From: Hyphomicrobiales bacterium
GTDB taxonomy: Bacteria > Pseudomonadota > Alphaproteobacteria > Rhizobiales > Rhizobiaceae
Length of the DNA: 35,482 nt
Direction: 5' to 3'
NCBI GenBank assembly: GCA_024225445.1
Contig: JAAEMP010000409.1
Location: 1 to 35,482, forward strand
Shown: positions 1 to 9,605 of the stretch, one piece after another
How positions within the stretch are numbered: position 1 is the stretch's first letter
Layout: the number at the start of each line of letters is the position of its first letter
The notes under the pieces: generated by a model
Databases searched by the model: none
The model's input: only the letters and a program-made list of their open reading frames with translations
Told to the model about the DNA's origin: nothing
Translations under genes and position numbers: made by a program

Positions 1-424
1 GATCAGCCTTATCATCTTTCAGAATAATGTCGGCATCAAATTCGCGGCCATCGGCCAAAACCACTTTAACTTTATCAGCATTCTTGATGACATGTTGATT
101 AGTGATAACAATACCGCCAGCATCGACAATCACACCGGATCCCAAGCTGTTTTTGTAGCGTTGACGGGGTCTGTTAAAGCCGTTGCCCCCAAAAAAACGT
201 TCGAAAAACGGATCTCCTGCAAATGGAGAACGTTGAACCACTTTTTTAGTAGCATATACATTCACCACAGCGGGGGAAATACGTTTAACTAGCGGAGCAA
301 ATGATAATGTGATCTGCAATTCAGATTGGGGAACCTTGGTTTTTGCAAAGGGTGCCGCATAAAGTGCAAATAATAAAACCAGCGTGGTTGCAAGTACACC
401 AATGGTCTTTTTGGTATTCAACAT
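1..424 (-). CDS. DegP/Do-family periplasmic serine protease, N-terminal part (cut by window edge)
   Basis: The first 141 codons of an HtrA/Do-type serine endopeptidase are present, and the rest lies beyond base 1. Residues 1-27 form a hydrophobic signal or anchor segment. The trypsin-like domain follows, with the conserved GSGVIV strand, the catalytic His111 in ITNQHVI and the catalytic Asp141 as the last complete codon; the catalytic Ser and PDZ domains are out of view. The family degrades or refolds damaged envelope proteins in the periplasm. The start is the ATG at 424, with AGGA a few bases upstream. It lies downstream of rplQ on the same strand, an arrangement familiar in alphaproteobacteria, but a terminator separates them. 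DegP versus DegQ cannot be decided without the PDZ domains. Confidence 0.9.
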   Translation of the reverse strand, partial: MLNTKKTIGVLATTLVLLFALYAAPFAKTKVPQSELQITLSFAPLVKRISPAVVNVYATKKVVQRSPFAGDPFFERFFGGNGFNRPRQRYKNSLGSGVIVDAGGIVITNQHVIKNADKVKVVLADGREFDADIILKDDKAD

Positions 425-499
425 CTTGTTTTTCCTGGCCCAGTTTCAAACACATGTTGTGTCTTGTGTAACAATCAATTCACAAAACTATTGTAGTAA

Positions 500-528
500 C
501 AAATAGGCAGTGGCTATCTTAAATTCAA
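500..528 (-). promoter_or_regulatory. Candidate sigma70 promoter for the Do protease gene
   Basis: On the minus strand a TTGAAT -35 element and a TATTTG -10 element are separated by 17 bp, about 75 bp upstream of the start codon. Both hexamers are imperfect, so this is only a plausible candidate. The 297-bp gap between the protease and rplQ otherwise holds only the rplQ terminator. Confidence 0.3.
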
Positions 529-660
529 CTTCCGTTATAAATTCCGGTTGCTGAATTCTGTTATCCAATCCAAATCCTTGAGCAATGAATAAATTCCACA
601 CTGTGATTTTCAGTCAAAGCAAGGGCCAAAGTGCAATCTCGGTAATAAGCGAATGGTCCT

Positions 661-693
661 GAAACCAAAATGCCGGAGCAATATGCCCCGGCA
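661..693 (-). terminator. Rho-independent terminator of the ribosomal super-operon, after rplQ
   Basis: On the minus strand TGCCGG and CCGGCA form a 6-bp GC-rich stem (671-693) followed directly by TTTTGGTTTC. It lies about 30 bp downstream of the rplQ stop codon, the expected place for the end of the alpha operon. The T-tract is short, so termination may be partial. Confidence 0.65.
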
Positions 694-721
694 AATGAAA
701 ACATTGTCGACGGCGAATAGC

Positions 722-1156
722 CTATACCTGTTCGCTTTGAGGCAAATCAGCTTCCATTGCATCCAGAAGAGCCAGATCTTTGGCGCCTTTCGCGTCAATA
801 TCTCGATCAACCAATTCAATCACCGCCATCGGTGCATTATCGCCATAACGAAAACCGGCCTTCATAACTCGGGTATATCCGCCACTCCGCTCTTGGTAGC
901 GTGGTCCAAGTACATCAAAAAGCTTTTTTACCTGCACCACATCCCGGATTTTGGAAATCGCCTGGCGGCGCGCGTGCAAATCACCACGCTTTCCCAATGT
1001 GATCAGCTTGTCTGCCACCCGGCGCATCTCTTTTGCTTTGGGCAGTGTCGTAACAATCTGCTCATGCTCAATCAATGCTGCTGCCATATTAGCAAACATT
1101 GCTTTACGGTGGCTGGCCGTTCTGTTTAATTTACGACCTTGTTTACGGTGGCGCAT
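722..1156 (-). CDS. rplQ: 50S ribosomal protein L17
   Basis: L17 (144 aa) is a large-subunit protein near the peptide exit tunnel. The conserved opening [20 protein letters not shown] fixes both identity and start, and AAGGAG lies just upstream. The bL17 core spans about residues 1-118, and a short acidic tail of about 25 residues follows, as is common in alphaproteobacteria. It is the last gene of the alpha operon, 80 bp after rpoA, and is followed by a hairpin terminator. Confidence 0.98.
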   Translation of the reverse strand: MRHRKQGRKLNRTASHRKAMFANMAAALIEHEQIVTTLPKAKEMRRVADKLITLGKRGDLHARRQAISKIRDVVQVKKLFDVLGPRYQERSGGYTRVMKAGFRYGDNAPMAVIELVDRDIDAKGAKDLALLDAMEADLPQSEQV

Positions 1157-1236
1157 GGCGCACTCCTTATTGTGTGTTCACCCTTTTGACCCAAGCAAAG
1201 AGTATTCAGGTCTAAGGTAGTTCAACCTAGAAAAGG

Positions 1237-2247
1237 TCAATATTGATCTTCGTAGCGCTTAGCCAGCTCTTCGATATTCTCGGGAGGCCATGCTGGAATT
1301 TCCATCCCCAAATGCAAGCCCATTCCAGCCAGAACTTCCTTGATTTCATTGAGCGATTTACGTCCAAAATTGGGTGTGCGTAACATCTCGGCTTCGGTTT
1401 TCTGGATCAGATCACCGATATAAACAATATTGTCGTTTTTCAGGCAATTTGCCGAACGAACTGATAGTTCCAACTCATCAACTTTTTTCAGAAGCGCGGG
1501 ATTGAAAGCCAATTCAGCAACTTCTTCTTTAACTTCTTCTTTTTCCGGTTCCTCAAAATTGACAAAGATCGAAAGCTGATCCTGAACGATGCGGGCGGCA
1601 AATGCCACCGCATCCTCAGGTGTAACAGAACCATCTGTCTCTACTGTCAATGTCAACTTATCATAATCCAGACTTTGACCTTCACGGGTTTTATCAATCT
1701 TGTAGGATACTTTGCGAACTGGAGAAAACAGACTATCGATCAGTATCAGGCCAATTGGTGAATCCTCAGAACGGTTTCTTTCAGCAGGTACATATCCTTT
1801 TCCTGTATCAACCGTCAGCTCCATACGAACTTCAGCGCCTTCATCAAGCGTGCAAATAATGTGGTCCGGATTAAGAACCTCAACATCTCCAACAGTCTGA
1901 ATATCGGCTGCAGTAACCACACACGGGCCTTCTTTACGAATAACCATGCGTTTTGGGCCTTCGCCTTCCATCGCAATTGCGATTTCCTTGATGTTAAGCA
2001 CCATATCAGTGACATCTTCGCGAACGCCGGCGATTGAAGAGAATTCATGCAGAACTCCATCGATCTGCACTGCTGTCACCGCAGCTCCCTGAAGAGAGGA
2101 CAACAAAACACGCCGTAGCGCATTGCCCAATGTCAGGCCATAACCACGTTCCAGTGGTTCAGCAATAATTACAGCCTTCGTATCGGTACTGGATACTACT
2201 TCAAGTTTGTTTGGCTTGATCAATTCATGCCAGTTTTTCTGAATCAT
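1237..2247 (-). CDS. rpoA: DNA-directed RNA polymerase alpha subunit
   Basis: RpoA (336 aa) dimerises to nucleate RNA polymerase assembly and contacts UP elements and activators. The N-terminal domain (about 1-235) carries the [20 protein letters not shown] dimer motif. An acidic [12 protein letters not shown] linker follows, then the C-terminal domain with [14 protein letters not shown]. The reading frame extends 20 codons further upstream, but the start is placed at the ATG of [12 protein letters not shown] because that matches the family N-terminus and has AAGGAA nine bases upstream. It lies between rpsK and rplQ; rpsD, which sits before rpoA in E. coli, is absent, as is usual in alphaproteobacteria. 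Confidence 0.98.
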   Translation of the reverse strand: MIQKNWHELIKPNKLEVVSSTDTKAVIIAEPLERGYGLTLGNALRRVLLSSLQGAAVTAVQIDGVLHEFSSIAGVREDVTDMVLNIKEIAIAMEGEGPKRMVIRKEGPCVVTAADIQTVGDVEVLNPDHIICTLDEGAEVRMELTVDTGKGYVPAERNRSEDSPIGLILIDSLFSPVRKVSYKIDKTREGQSLDYDKLTLTVETDGSVTPEDAVAFAARIVQDQLSIFVNFEEPEKEEVKEEVAELAFNPALLKKVDELELSVRSANCLKNDNIVYIGDLIQKTEAEMLRTPNFGRKSLNEIKEVLAGMGLHLGMEIPAWPPENIEELAKRYEDQY

Positions 2248-2340
2248 GTTATATATTCCTTGGACATACTTGCCACCATCCTTTCGTGGCAATTTCCAAA
2301 AGTTCACTGCAATGGATTTGTTGCAGCTACTTTACAAAAT

Positions 2341-2730
2341 TTACACTCGGCGCTTTTTGCGAGGGCGACAACCATTGTGTGGAATTGTTGTTACATCACG
2401 TATTGAGGTGATTGTAAAACCTGCAGCCTGCAATGCACGCAGCGCAGATTCACGGCCAGAACCTGGGCCCCGTACTTCAACCTCAAGCGTTTTCATGCCA
2501 TGTTCCTGAGCTTTTTTTGCAGCATCTTCCGCCGCAATCTGAGCTGCATAAGGCGTAGATTTACGGGAACCTTTAAATCCCTGAGCACCAGCAGACGACC
2601 AGGAAATTGCATTCCCCTGAGCATCGGTAATTGTTATCATTGTGTTGTTGAATGTTGAATTCACATGGGCGACGCCCGCGGAAATATTCTTGCGTTCGCG
2701 ACGGCGCACGCGACTGGCATCTTTTGCCAT
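2341..2730 (-). CDS. rpsK: 30S ribosomal protein S11
   Basis: S11 (129 aa) forms part of the 30S platform and contacts the Shine-Dalgarno helix region. The uS11 signatures [15 protein letters not shown] and [13 protein letters not shown] are intact, and the C-terminus ends in the usual basic RPRKKRRV. The start is the ATG of [14 protein letters not shown], with AAAGGAT upstream. It lies 93 bp ahead of rpoA and 131 bp after rpsM in the alpha operon. Confidence 0.98.
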   Translation of the reverse strand: MAKDASRVRRRERKNISAGVAHVNSTFNNTMITITDAQGNAISWSSAGAQGFKGSRKSTPYAAQIAAEDAAKKAQEHGMKTLEVEVRGPGSGRESALRALQAAGFTITSIRDVTTIPHNGCRPRKKRRV

Positions 2731-2861
2731 ATTTTGGATATCCTTTCGATTTCATCACCACCGTAATTCCGGTGGCTCTACCGGGATGTACAGGAATTTG
2801 CCTGCACCCCCCAAATTTCAGTTACCAGTTACAAATCTGAATTCGTGTACCAATTATGACC

Positions 2862-3230
2862 CTATTTCTTTTTGCCGGCGATTGCCCTGGCCGGACCTTT
2901 ACGGGTGCGCGCATTGGTATGGGTTCTTTGACCACGAACTGGCAATCCCCTTCGGTGGCGCAGTCCGCGATAGCAACCCAAATCCATGAGGCGTTTCACA
3001 TTGATCGAAGTTTCACGCCGAAGGTCACCTTCAACCATATAGTCACGGTCAATTGTTTCACGAATTTTCACAACATCCGCGTCACTCAATTCATTGACGC
3101 GACGATCCGCTGGAATTCCAGCCTTTTCAATAATCTCATTCGCAATTTTCTGACCGATTCCATGGATGTAACGCAAAGCGATTACAACTCTTTTGTCAGT
3201 CGGAATGTTGACACCTGCAATACGGGCCAC
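2862..3230 (-). CDS. rpsM: 30S ribosomal protein S13
   Basis: S13 (122 aa) sits in the 30S head and contacts the P-site tRNA and 50S bridge B1. The start [10 protein letters not shown], the helix-hairpin region [10 protein letters not shown] and the C-terminal [24 protein letters not shown] tail are characteristic. AAAGGAG stands just upstream of the ATG. It is the first gene after a 273-bp spacer carrying a terminator-like hairpin downstream of adk, so it is probably where a separate alpha-operon transcript can begin. rpmJ, which precedes rpsM in E. coli, is not present. Confidence 0.98.
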   Translation of the reverse strand: MARIAGVNIPTDKRVVIALRYIHGIGQKIANEIIEKAGIPADRRVNELSDADVVKIRETIDRDYMVEGDLRRETSINVKRLMDLGCYRGLRHRRGLPVRGQRTHTNARTRKGPARAIAGKKK

Positions 3231-3267
3231 ACTGTTTCTCCTTTGAGCAGCTAACTGCCTGTTAATT

Positions 3268-3283
3268 CCGCAACGTGATGCGG
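3268..3283 (-). promoter_or_regulatory. Small hairpin in the rpsM leader
   Basis: CCGCA and TGCGG pair around a 6-base loop about 40 bp ahead of the rpsM start. No T-tract follows, so it is not a terminator. It could be a leader structure of the alpha-operon mRNA, but no known ribosomal-protein binding fold is recognised. I found no convincing -35/-10 pair in the short stretch between the upstream terminator and this hairpin. Confidence 0.25.
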
Positions 3284-3308
3284 CAATCCATACCTACATA
3301 TACAACGC

Positions 3309-3347
3309 AAAAATAAACTCGCCGGATTTGCAAAAGTAAATCCAGCG
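3309..3347 (-). terminator. Terminator-like hairpin between adk and rpsM
   Basis: On the minus strand CGCTGGATTT and AAATCCGGCG form a 10-bp stem with one G-U wobble and an 8-base loop (3320-3347). A T-rich tail, TTTATTTTT, follows after AG. It is placed 157 bp after the adk stop codon and 90 bp ahead of rpsM, and would at least attenuate transcription from the spc-adk unit into the alpha operon. Confidence 0.6.
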
Positions 3348-3503
3348 CCGATTACATGCTTATAACGATTTCCATAATCGTTTAGCGGACCTATGGTGTG
3401 TTCGTCAAGCATTGATTGAACTGTTTTATTTAATCCAATCGCTGTTTTGAACAAATATTCTGAAACCAGAACAAATCAGGTCAAAATTGTTCAACATGCC
3501 TGT

Positions 3504-4154
3504 CTAAATTTTATCCAGCACAGTTTGAATTTCTTCAGCGATTCCATCCATATCGCCCATTCCGTTTACGCCTCTCAGCAAGCCTTTGGCATAGTAATAA
3601 CCGACAAGAGGTGCAGTCTCCTTGTAATAGGCTTGTAATCTTGTGTGCAATGTCTTGGCATTATCATCTGCACGACGCATGAATTCTTTGCTGTCACAAC
3701 GGTCACATTTTCCAGAGACAGCTGGTAACTTGTACTTATCGTGATAACCTTCTCCGCATTCCGAACAGGTAAATCGACCTGATATCCGCTCAACAAGCGC
3801 ATCATCATCAACCTGCAATTCGACAACACAATCCAGCTTCAACTCTTTTTCATCGAGCATCGCTCCAAGCGCGTCAGCTTGCGGTAGTGTCCGGGGGAAG
3901 CCATCCAGAATAAATCCGTTGGCACAATCGGGTTTGTCAATTCTCTCTGACACGATAGCAATCACAACATAATCAGAAACAAGCTTTCCGGCATCCATGG
4001 CAGATTTGGCTTTGATTCCAGTTTCCGTCTGCGCCTCAACAGCGTCCCGCAACATGCTGCCAGTGGATAATTGCGGAATACTGTTATTATCTTCAATAAG
4101 GTTAGCTTGAGTTCCTTTACCCGAACCTGGCGGCCCTAAAAGAATTAGTCTCAT
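3504..4154 (-). CDS. adk: Adenylate kinase
   Basis: Adk (216 aa) interconverts ATP plus AMP and two ADP in the cytosol. The P-loop GPPGSGKGTQ is at residues 7-16, and the AMP-binding segment includes LSTGSMLRD and the DGFPRT motif at 84-89. The LID domain (about 125-160) carries Cys130, Cys133, Cys150 and Cys153, so it should be a zinc-binding long-form enzyme. The start codon overlaps the end of secY by 4 bp (ATGA), which implies translational coupling. Placement between secY and rpsM is a common bacterial arrangement. Confidence 0.97.
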   Translation of the reverse strand: MRLILLGPPGSGKGTQANLIEDNNSIPQLSTGSMLRDAVEAQTETGIKAKSAMDAGKLVSDYVVIAIVSERIDKPDCANGFILDGFPRTLPQADALGAMLDEKELKLDCVVELQVDDDALVERISGRFTCSECGEGYHDKYKLPAVSGKCDRCDSKEFMRRADDNAKTLHTRLQAYYKETAPLVGYYYAKGLLRGVNGMGDMDGIAEEIQTVLDKI

Positions 4155-5491
4155 CGCTTCTTCTTACCTCCGCGCAAGCGTGATTTCTTGATTAACCCTT
4201 CGTACTGATTTGCCAGAAGGTGTCCCTGAACCTGGGCTACTGTATCCATAGTCACCGAAACTACGATCAGCAATGACGTTCCACCCAGATAAAACGGCAC
4301 GCCAGTAGCAGAAATCAAAAACTCCGGTAACAAGCAAATAAGTATCAGATATAAAGCCCCCGCAACGGTAATGCGAGTCAGCACATAGTCTATATATTCC
4401 GCTGTACGTTCTCCGGGTCTAATCCCCGGGATAAAGCCACCCTGACGTTTCAAATTATCCGCTGTATCAGCAGGGTTGAAAACAATAGCGGTGTAGAAGA
4501 AAGCAAAAAAGCCTATCATCAGAGCAAAAAATACCATGTACAACGGTTGGCCGTGACCAAGTAGCGCGGTAATTCTGGAAAGCCATTCAGGCATCGCTTC
4601 CGAGTTGGCAAATCCCGCAGCGGTTACAGGCAACAACAACAGTGATGAAGCAAAAATTGGTGGAATAACGCCTGCTGTATTCAACTTCAAAGGCAGATGA
4701 GAAGAGTCTCCCTGAAACATGCGATTGCCAACCTGGCGCTTGGGATACTGGATCAAGAGCCGACGTTGGGCGCGTTCAATAAAAACGATAAACATGATGA
4801 CGACAATAGCCATCACCAGTACAGCCATTATCAACGGAGCAGATAATGCTCCCTGACGACCCAGTTCCAGAGTTCCCGCGATAGCACTTGGTAATGCAGC
4901 AACGATACCAGAGAAAATAATCAGAGAGATGCCGTTGCCGATACCGCGTGCAGTAATCTGTTCACCCAGCCACATCAAGAACATGGTGCCACCGACAAGA
5001 GTAATCATCGTTGATATTTTAAAGAACCAGCCTGGATCAGTAACAATTCCAGACCCCGATTCCAGTCCCACAGCGATGCCATATGCCTGCAAGGTTCCAA
5101 GAATTACAGTACCGTAACGGGTATATTGATTGATAACCTTACGCCCCTGCTCACCTTCTTTTTTCAATTGTTCCAGCGAAGGCACAACAGAAGTCATCAG
5201 CTGCATAATAATTGATGCAGAAATATAGGGCATAATTCCGAGCGCGAAAATCGCAAGACGTTCCACCGCACCGCCGGAAAACATATTCACCAGTCCCAAG
5301 ACACCCTGACTGGCATTATCAAAAGCATTTGCATAGGCTTCCGGATCAATACCGGGTAGCGGAATATAAGTGCCAACCCGATATACAACAAGTGCGCCGA
5401 GTGTGAACCAGATGCGCTGTTTAAGCTCAGTTGCCTTGGAAAAGGATGAAAAGCTTAGATTTGATGCAAGTTGTTCTGCTGCCGATGCCAT
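4151..5491 (-). CDS. secY: Preprotein translocase subunit SecY
   Basis: SecY (446 aa) is the channel-forming subunit of the SecYEG translocon in the inner membrane. Ten membrane segments can be followed. The N-terminal region gives YIPLPGIDPEAY, the plug and TM2 region gives SGGAVERLAIFALGIMPYISASIIMQL, and the cytosolic loops give YPKRQVGN and GIRPGERTAEYI. The C-terminal tail is short and basic (RLRGGKKKR). Length and order match the family. It is the last gene of the spc operon, 125 bp after rplO, and its stop overlaps the adk start. Confidence 0.98.
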   Translation of the reverse strand: MASAAEQLASNLSFSSFSKATELKQRIWFTLGALVVYRVGTYIPLPGIDPEAYANAFDNASQGVLGLVNMFSGGAVERLAIFALGIMPYISASIIMQLMTSVVPSLEQLKKEGEQGRKVINQYTRYGTVILGTLQAYGIAVGLESGSGIVTDPGWFFKISTMITLVGGTMFLMWLGEQITARGIGNGISLIIFSGIVAALPSAIAGTLELGRQGALSAPLIMAVLVMAIVVIMFIVFIERAQRRLLIQYPKRQVGNRMFQGDSSHLPLKLNTAGVIPPIFASSLLLLPVTAAGFANSEAMPEWLSRITALLGHGQPLYMVFFALMIGFFAFFYTAIVFNPADTADNLKRQGGFIPGIRPGERTAEYIDYVLTRITVAGALYLILICLLPEFLISATGVPFYLGGTSLLIVVSVTMDTVAQVQGHLLANQYEGLIKKSRLRGGKKKR

Positions 5492-5616
5492 TTCTGTCTC
5501 CGATTATGAGCAGTACAATATTCCTGCTTCAAAACGATGGTAATCCAGCCACTTCACATAGTCATCCCTGACAGCAATTACCACCATTCAACGACATTGT
5601 GACGCGTGGTTTTGTA

Positions 5617-6108
5617 CTAGTTCTCTGTTGGCGCCTCAACCACTGCAGGTGCAAGTATTTTTATTGAACCACCGGCTTTTTCAACTTTCTTGATTGCGGC
5701 TTTTGAAGCACCAGCGACTTCAAATGCCAATTTTGATTTGGCATCTCCATCACTTAGCACACGCACACCATCCTTGGCACGGCGCAAAACACCAGCCTCT
5801 ACCAAAGACTGGGCGGTGATTGTTTTCTTCGGATCGAGTTTCTTGGCAGCAACCGCTTCTTCAATGCGCCCAATTGAAACAATATTAAGTTTCAAAGAAA
5901 ATTTCACATTAGAGAATCCGCGTTTTGGCAAACGCATATAGATCGGCATTTGACCGCCCTCGAACCCGTTAATAGCAACACCAGAACGGGATTTCTGGCC
6001 TTTTACGCCACGTCCGCCTGTCTTGCCTTTGCTCGAACCAATTCCTCTCCCAACCCTTCTTCGGGTTTTCGAAGCGTTATCGTTATCACGAATTTCATTG
6101 AGTTTCAT
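5617..6108 (-). CDS. rplO: 50S ribosomal protein L15
   Basis: L15 (163 aa) is a late-assembling large-subunit protein. The family start MKLNEI is followed by the basic glycine-rich [19 protein letters not shown] and the [18 protein letters not shown] motif. The frame stays open for 17 codons upstream, but the ATG at 6108 matches the family N-terminus and is preceded by AAGGAA. A short Ala/Pro/Glu tail closes the protein. It lies 31 bp after rpmD and 125 bp before secY. Confidence 0.97.
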   Translation of the reverse strand: MKLNEIRDNDNASKTRRRVGRGIGSSKGKTGGRGVKGQKSRSGVAINGFEGGQMPIYMRLPKRGFSNVKFSLKLNIVSIGRIEEAVAAKKLDPKKTITAQSLVEAGVLRRAKDGVRVLSDGDAKSKLAFEVAGASKAAIKKVEKAGGSIKILAPAVVEAPTEN

Positions 6109-6139
6109 TACCAATATTCCTTTAAAACTCAGACCTGGA

Positions 6140-6334
6140 CTAAGCGTCTTCCACGACACGCACTAGGTGATGTATCTTACGAATCATACCACGAACTGCT
6201 GGAGTGTCTTCCAGCGTCGAACGGCGATGCATTTTGTTCAGTCCCAGGCCAACAAGTGTTGCCCGTTGCTCGCCGGGACGGCGTAACGGTGAACCAATTT
6301 GTTCTACGGTAACCGTTTTGTTTTCCTTCGCCAT
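6140..6334 (-). CDS. rpmD: 50S ribosomal protein L30
   Basis: L30 (64 aa) is a small large-subunit protein. The core includes [25 protein letters not shown] and [17 protein letters not shown], both typical of bacterial uL30. The frame is open upstream, but the ATG at 6334 gives the normal length and the start [10 protein letters not shown]. It lies between rpsE (66 bp away) and rplO (31 bp away), the canonical spc-operon position. Confidence 0.97.
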   Translation of the reverse strand: MAKENKTVTVEQIGSPLRRPGEQRATLVGLGLNKMHRRSTLEDTPAVRGMIRKIHHLVRVVEDA

Positions 6335-6400
6335 AACATGGCTCCTGTGTTTGATCTTTGAATTACTAAAACTCGCAAAAGCCAAGAATTCAGTAAAATC

Positions 6401-6955
6401 TTATTCTTCTGCACCAATCAAATCACGGCGGCGCGCTTGCAAGGTTGCATATTTGATCCCACGGCGGGCAGCAATGTCTTTTGGATGCATTTGGTTTTTC
6501 AGCGCTTCAAATGTTGCACGCACCATATTATAAGGATTTGACGATCCGATGGACTTTGCGACTACATCCTGCATTCCAACAGTTTCAAATACCGCACGCA
6601 TAGGTCCACCAGCAATAATTCCGGTACCTGCCGGGGCCGCACGAAGAACCACCTTACCAGCACCATGGCGACCATTCACATCATGGTGAAGGGTGCGTCC
6701 ATCACGCAAAGGTACAAAAATCATTTCGCGTTTTGCCGCTTCGGTTGCTTTACGAATTGCCTCAGGCACCTCGCGCGCTTTGCCTTTACCAAAGCCCACT
6801 CGACCTTTTTGGTCACCAATCACCACAAGCGCGGCAAAACCGAAACGACGTCCGCCTTTAACCACTTTTGCAACTCGGTTGATGTGAACAAGCTTGTCAA
6901 CAAACTCGTTATCACGATCTTCGCGATCTCTACGCGACTTTTCTCTGGGTGCCAT
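6401..6955 (-). CDS. rpsE: 30S ribosomal protein S5
   Basis: S5 (184 aa) contributes to decoding fidelity and lies at the mRNA entry channel. The double-stranded RNA-binding domain includes [20 protein letters not shown] and [17 protein letters not shown]. The C-terminal domain has [15 protein letters not shown] and [16 protein letters not shown]. The charged N-terminus [16 protein letters not shown] is typical of alphaproteobacteria. It lies 51 bp after rplR in the spc operon. Confidence 0.98.
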   Translation of the reverse strand: MAPREKSRRDREDRDNEFVDKLVHINRVAKVVKGGRRFGFAALVVIGDQKGRVGFGKGKAREVPEAIRKATEAAKREMIFVPLRDGRTLHHDVNGRHGAGKVVLRAAPAGTGIIAGGPMRAVFETVGMQDVVAKSIGSSNPYNMVRATFEALKNQMHPKDIAARRGIKYATLQARRRDLIGAEE

Positions 6956-7006
6956 TATCCTTAGCCTTTGTTTTTTTTCGGTAGCACAATAATTTCCGGG
7001 CAGAAC

Positions 7007-7366
7007 TTAGAAATTCAACCCACCCTCACGGGCAGCTTCAGCCAATGCTTTCACACGGCCATGATAAATGAACGATCCACGATCAAAAATCACCTCACTG
7101 ATACCAGCCTTGCTGGCGCGTTCTGCAACCAGTTTGCCGACTGCTGCAGCAGCTTCTTTATCTGCGCCATTTTTCAATGATTTACGCAAGTCTTTATCCA
7201 GTGTGGAAGCCGCCGCAACCGTTACGCCATTAACATCATCGATGATTTGAGCATAAATGTTTTGTGAGGAACGGTGAACACTCAGACGAGGACGGCCATT
7301 TGCCACCCTGACAAGTGAACGGCGAACACGCTTGGCGCGACGCTGGGATTGTGTAAGTTTTGTCAT
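7007..7366 (-). CDS. rplR: 50S ribosomal protein L18
   Basis: L18 (119 aa) binds 5S rRNA in the central protuberance. It starts with the basic [21 protein letters not shown]-type segment, and [14 protein letters not shown] and the C-terminal [24 protein letters not shown] are diagnostic. The frame is open 19 codons further upstream into rplF, but the ATG at 7366 gives [10 protein letters not shown] and avoids overlapping rplF. The gap to rplF is 13 bp. Confidence 0.97.
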   Translation of the reverse strand: MTKLTQSQRRAKRVRRSLVRVANGRPRLSVHRSSQNIYAQIIDDVNGVTVAAASTLDKDLRKSLKNGADKEAAAAVGKLVAERASKAGISEVIFDRGSFIYHGRVKALAEAAREGGLNF

Positions 7367-7379
7367 GATATCAGTGACC

Positions 7380-7913
7380 CTACTTCTTCTTGCCTTCTTT
7401 GCGGAAGATTGTCTCATCCGCATATTTTACACCTTTGCCCTTGTAAGGCTCTGGTGGACGATAACTGCGGATTTTAGCAGCAGCCTGCCCAACTTTTTGC
7501 TTGTCGATCCCGCTTACAACCACTTCGGTCGGCTTGGGACATGCAATCGAAATACCCTCGGGCACCTTAAAAACAACATCATGGGAAAACCCCAGAGTAA
7601 GTTTAAGATCACTTCCCTGCATGGCAGCGCGGTAGCCAACGCCATTAATTTCCAGTTTCTTTTCAAAACCATCTTTTACACCAACAACAACGTTGGAAAT
7701 CATTGTGCGAGACATACCCCACATAGAGCGGGCGACTTTGGTATCGTTGCGCGGATCGATTACAAGGTTTCCCTCTTCCATTTTGATCAGGACTTCATTG
7801 TTGAGTACAAAAGACAGTTCCCCTTTAGGGCCCTTTGCAGTCACCTTCTGACCTTCGATGGTGGTTGTTACCCCTTCGGGTATCGTTACCGGTATTTTTC
7901 CAATGCGAGACAT
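7380..7913 (-). CDS. rplF: 50S ribosomal protein L6
   Basis: L6 (177 aa) lies near the sarcin-ricin loop and the factor-binding site. The protein starts [15 protein letters not shown] and has two similar alpha/beta domains. The C-terminal signature [14 protein letters not shown] is intact, followed by the usual basic tail KEGKKK. Its length matches the family. It lies 53 bp after rpsH and 13 bp before rplR. Confidence 0.98.
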   Translation of the reverse strand: MSRIGKIPVTIPEGVTTTIEGQKVTAKGPKGELSFVLNNEVLIKMEEGNLVIDPRNDTKVARSMWGMSRTMISNVVVGVKDGFEKKLEINGVGYRAAMQGSDLKLTLGFSHDVVFKVPEGISIACPKPTEVVVSGIDKQKVGQAAAKIRSYRPPEPYKGKGVKYADETIFRKEGKKK

Positions 7914-7966
7914 ATCAATTACCTGTTCGCTGTTTTCTTATACGGATTAAAGATTTGCATCAACCA

Positions 7967-8365
7967 TCAGAAAATGGTGCACAATACTTCGCCGCCTACA
8001 TTTTGTTCACGTGCATCATGATCCGCCATCACACCTTTGGGTGTCGAAAGGATTGAAATACCCAGACCATTCGCAATTCTTGGAATAGACCTGACTGATG
8101 CATATACCCGCCTTCCAGGCTTTGAAACACGTTCTATTTTCTGAATAACCGGTGAACCCTCATAATATTTGAGTTCGATTTCGATTTCAGATTTACCGTC
8201 ATTATACTCTGTTTGAGCATAGCCACGAATATAACCTTCCGATTGCAGCACATCGAGAATACGTGTGCGCAATTTGGACGCGGGTGTATTAACTTTTGAT
8301 TTCGAACGCATTTGAGCATTCCGAATGCGTGTCAGCATATCGCCGACTGGATCTGTCATAGACAT
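7967..8365 (-). CDS. rpsH: 30S ribosomal protein S8
   Basis: S8 (132 aa) is a primary 16S rRNA-binding protein and, in E. coli, the translational repressor of the spc operon. It begins [18 protein letters not shown]. The C-terminal rRNA-binding signature includes [16 protein letters not shown] and GGEVLCTIF. Whether spc autoregulation by S8 operates here cannot be read with confidence from the rplN-rplE mRNA. It lies 13 bp after rpsN. Confidence 0.98.
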   Translation of the reverse strand: MSMTDPVGDMLTRIRNAQMRSKSKVNTPASKLRTRILDVLQSEGYIRGYAQTEYNDGKSEIEIELKYYEGSPVIQKIERVSKPGRRVYASVRSIPRIANGLGISILSTPKGVMADHDAREQNVGGEVLCTIF

Positions 8366-8378
8366 CTTGAACTAGCCT

Positions 8379-8684
8379 CTACCAACTGGATTTCACAATA
8401 CCCGGAATTCTACCCAGGTTGCCTAGATCGCGAAGTGCGATACGAGACAATTTCAACTTGCGATACACGCCACGTGGACGGCCGGAAACCTCACATCGGT
8501 TACGAACCCGGATTTTTGAAGAATTGCGTGGCAATTCGGAAAGCTTCAACTGTGCCTTAAACCGTTCTTCAATCGGAAGATTTCGATTTTTGATGATCAC
8601 TTTCAACGCAGCGCGCTTACTGGCGTATTTCTCAACCAGCGCACGCTTCTTGTCGTTTTTTTGGACCGCGCTTACTTTAGCCAT
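8379..8684 (-). CDS. rpsN: 30S ribosomal protein S14 (long, zinc-independent form)
   Basis: S14 (101 aa) is a 30S head protein. The length and the lack of CxxC pairs identify the C-minus, zinc-independent form. The signature [21 protein letters not shown] and the C-terminal [11 protein letters not shown] are intact. The start is the ATG of [14 protein letters not shown]. It lies between rplE (39 bp away) and rpsH (13 bp away). Confidence 0.98.
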   Translation of the reverse strand: MAKVSAVQKNDKKRALVEKYASKRAALKVIIKNRNLPIEERFKAQLKLSELPRNSSKIRVRNRCEVSGRPRGVYRKLKLSRIALRDLGNLGRIPGIVKSSW

Positions 8685-8723
8685 GGTCTGTCTTTTTCCT
8701 TATGTTACGGATGCCGTTACTGC

Positions 8724-9284
8724 CTATTTGTTACGAAATGGGAAGTTGAAAGCCTTTAGCAATGCGCGGGCTTCATCATCCGAATTCGCAGTCGTACAAA
8801 CGATTACGTCCATGCCCCAGATCTGATCAACGTTATCATAGTTGATTTCCGGAAAGACAATGTGCTCCTTGATGCCCATAGCAAAATTGCCATTACCATC
8901 AAAGCTCTTCGGGTTCAGGCCACGAAAGTCCCGTACTCGCGGCAATGCGATGGTAACCAGGCGGTCCATGAATTCATACATACGGATATTGCGCAAAGTC
9001 ACTTTTGCACCAATGGGCATATCTTCACGAACTTTGAAAGTCGCGATAGATTTTCTTGCCCGGGTCACAAGTGCTTTTTGACCTGCAATAAGTGTCAATT
9101 CCTCAGCCGCTTTGCGCGCCTTTTTGGAATCTTGTGTGGATTCACCAACACCCATATTCAAAACAATCTTGTCAACACGCGGAATTTGCATCGGATTTTT
9201 ATATCCGAATTCTTCCAGCAGTTTTGCACGCACAACATCATCATATTGTTGACGCAAGCGTGGTACGTAATTTACCTCAGCCAT
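8724..9284 (-). CDS. rplE: 50S ribosomal protein L5
   Basis: L5 (186 aa) binds 5S rRNA and forms bridge B1b with S13. The protein reads [16 protein letters not shown], then [14 protein letters not shown], and RIFVFPEI-type C-terminal sequence ([21 protein letters not shown]). The ATG at 9284 is chosen; the codon before it is TTG. The start lies inside the end of rplX with an 8-bp overlap, and AGGAG precedes it within the rplX coding sequence, so translation is probably coupled. Confidence 0.98.
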   Translation of the reverse strand: MAEVNYVPRLRQQYDDVVRAKLLEEFGYKNPMQIPRVDKIVLNMGVGESTQDSKKARKAAEELTLIAGQKALVTRARKSIATFKVREDMPIGAKVTLRNIRMYEFMDRLVTIALPRVRDFRGLNPKSFDGNGNFAMGIKEHIVFPEINYDNVDQIWGMDVIVCTTANSDDEARALLKAFNFPFRNK

Positions 9285-9591
9285 CAATCACATCTCCTGA
9301 GCGTTTTGCGAAACGCACTTTGCGGCCATCATCAAGGGTCTTAAAACCAACCCGTGTTGCTTTGCCGTCACTTGGATCAGCAATAGCCAGGTTGGAAATT
9401 TGTATCGGGGCTTCCTTGGAAATGATACCACCTTCGGAAGTCTGGCTTTGTCTGGTATGGCGTTTGACCAGATTGATACCCCCAACAAGGGCCCGGCCTT
9501 CTTTTGGCATCACTTTGATCACTTCACCAGAGCGTCCCTTGTCCTTGCCAACAAGAACCACAACCTTGTCACCTTTTTTAATTTTAAACAT
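9277..9591 (-). CDS. rplX: 50S ribosomal protein L24
   Basis: L24 (104 aa) is an early assembly initiator of the large subunit and sits at the tunnel exit. The KOW motif [20 protein letters not shown] is at residues 5-24. [24 protein letters not shown] and ISNLAIADP follow as in the family. Its end overlaps rplE by 8 bp, and it begins 14 bp after rplN. Confidence 0.98.
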   Translation of the reverse strand: MFKIKKGDKVVVLVGKDKGRSGEVIKVMPKEGRALVGGINLVKRHTRQSQTSEGGIISKEAPIQISNLAIADPSDGKATRVGFKTLDDGRKVRFAKRSGDVIDG

Positions 9592-9605
9592 TTGAACAGC
9601 TTTCC

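Noticed and set aside
653-1129. Plus-strand ORF opposite rplQ
   Set aside because: It is an antisense shadow of rplQ. The protein has no recognisable domain, and the same holds for the many plus-strand frames across 1-19607.
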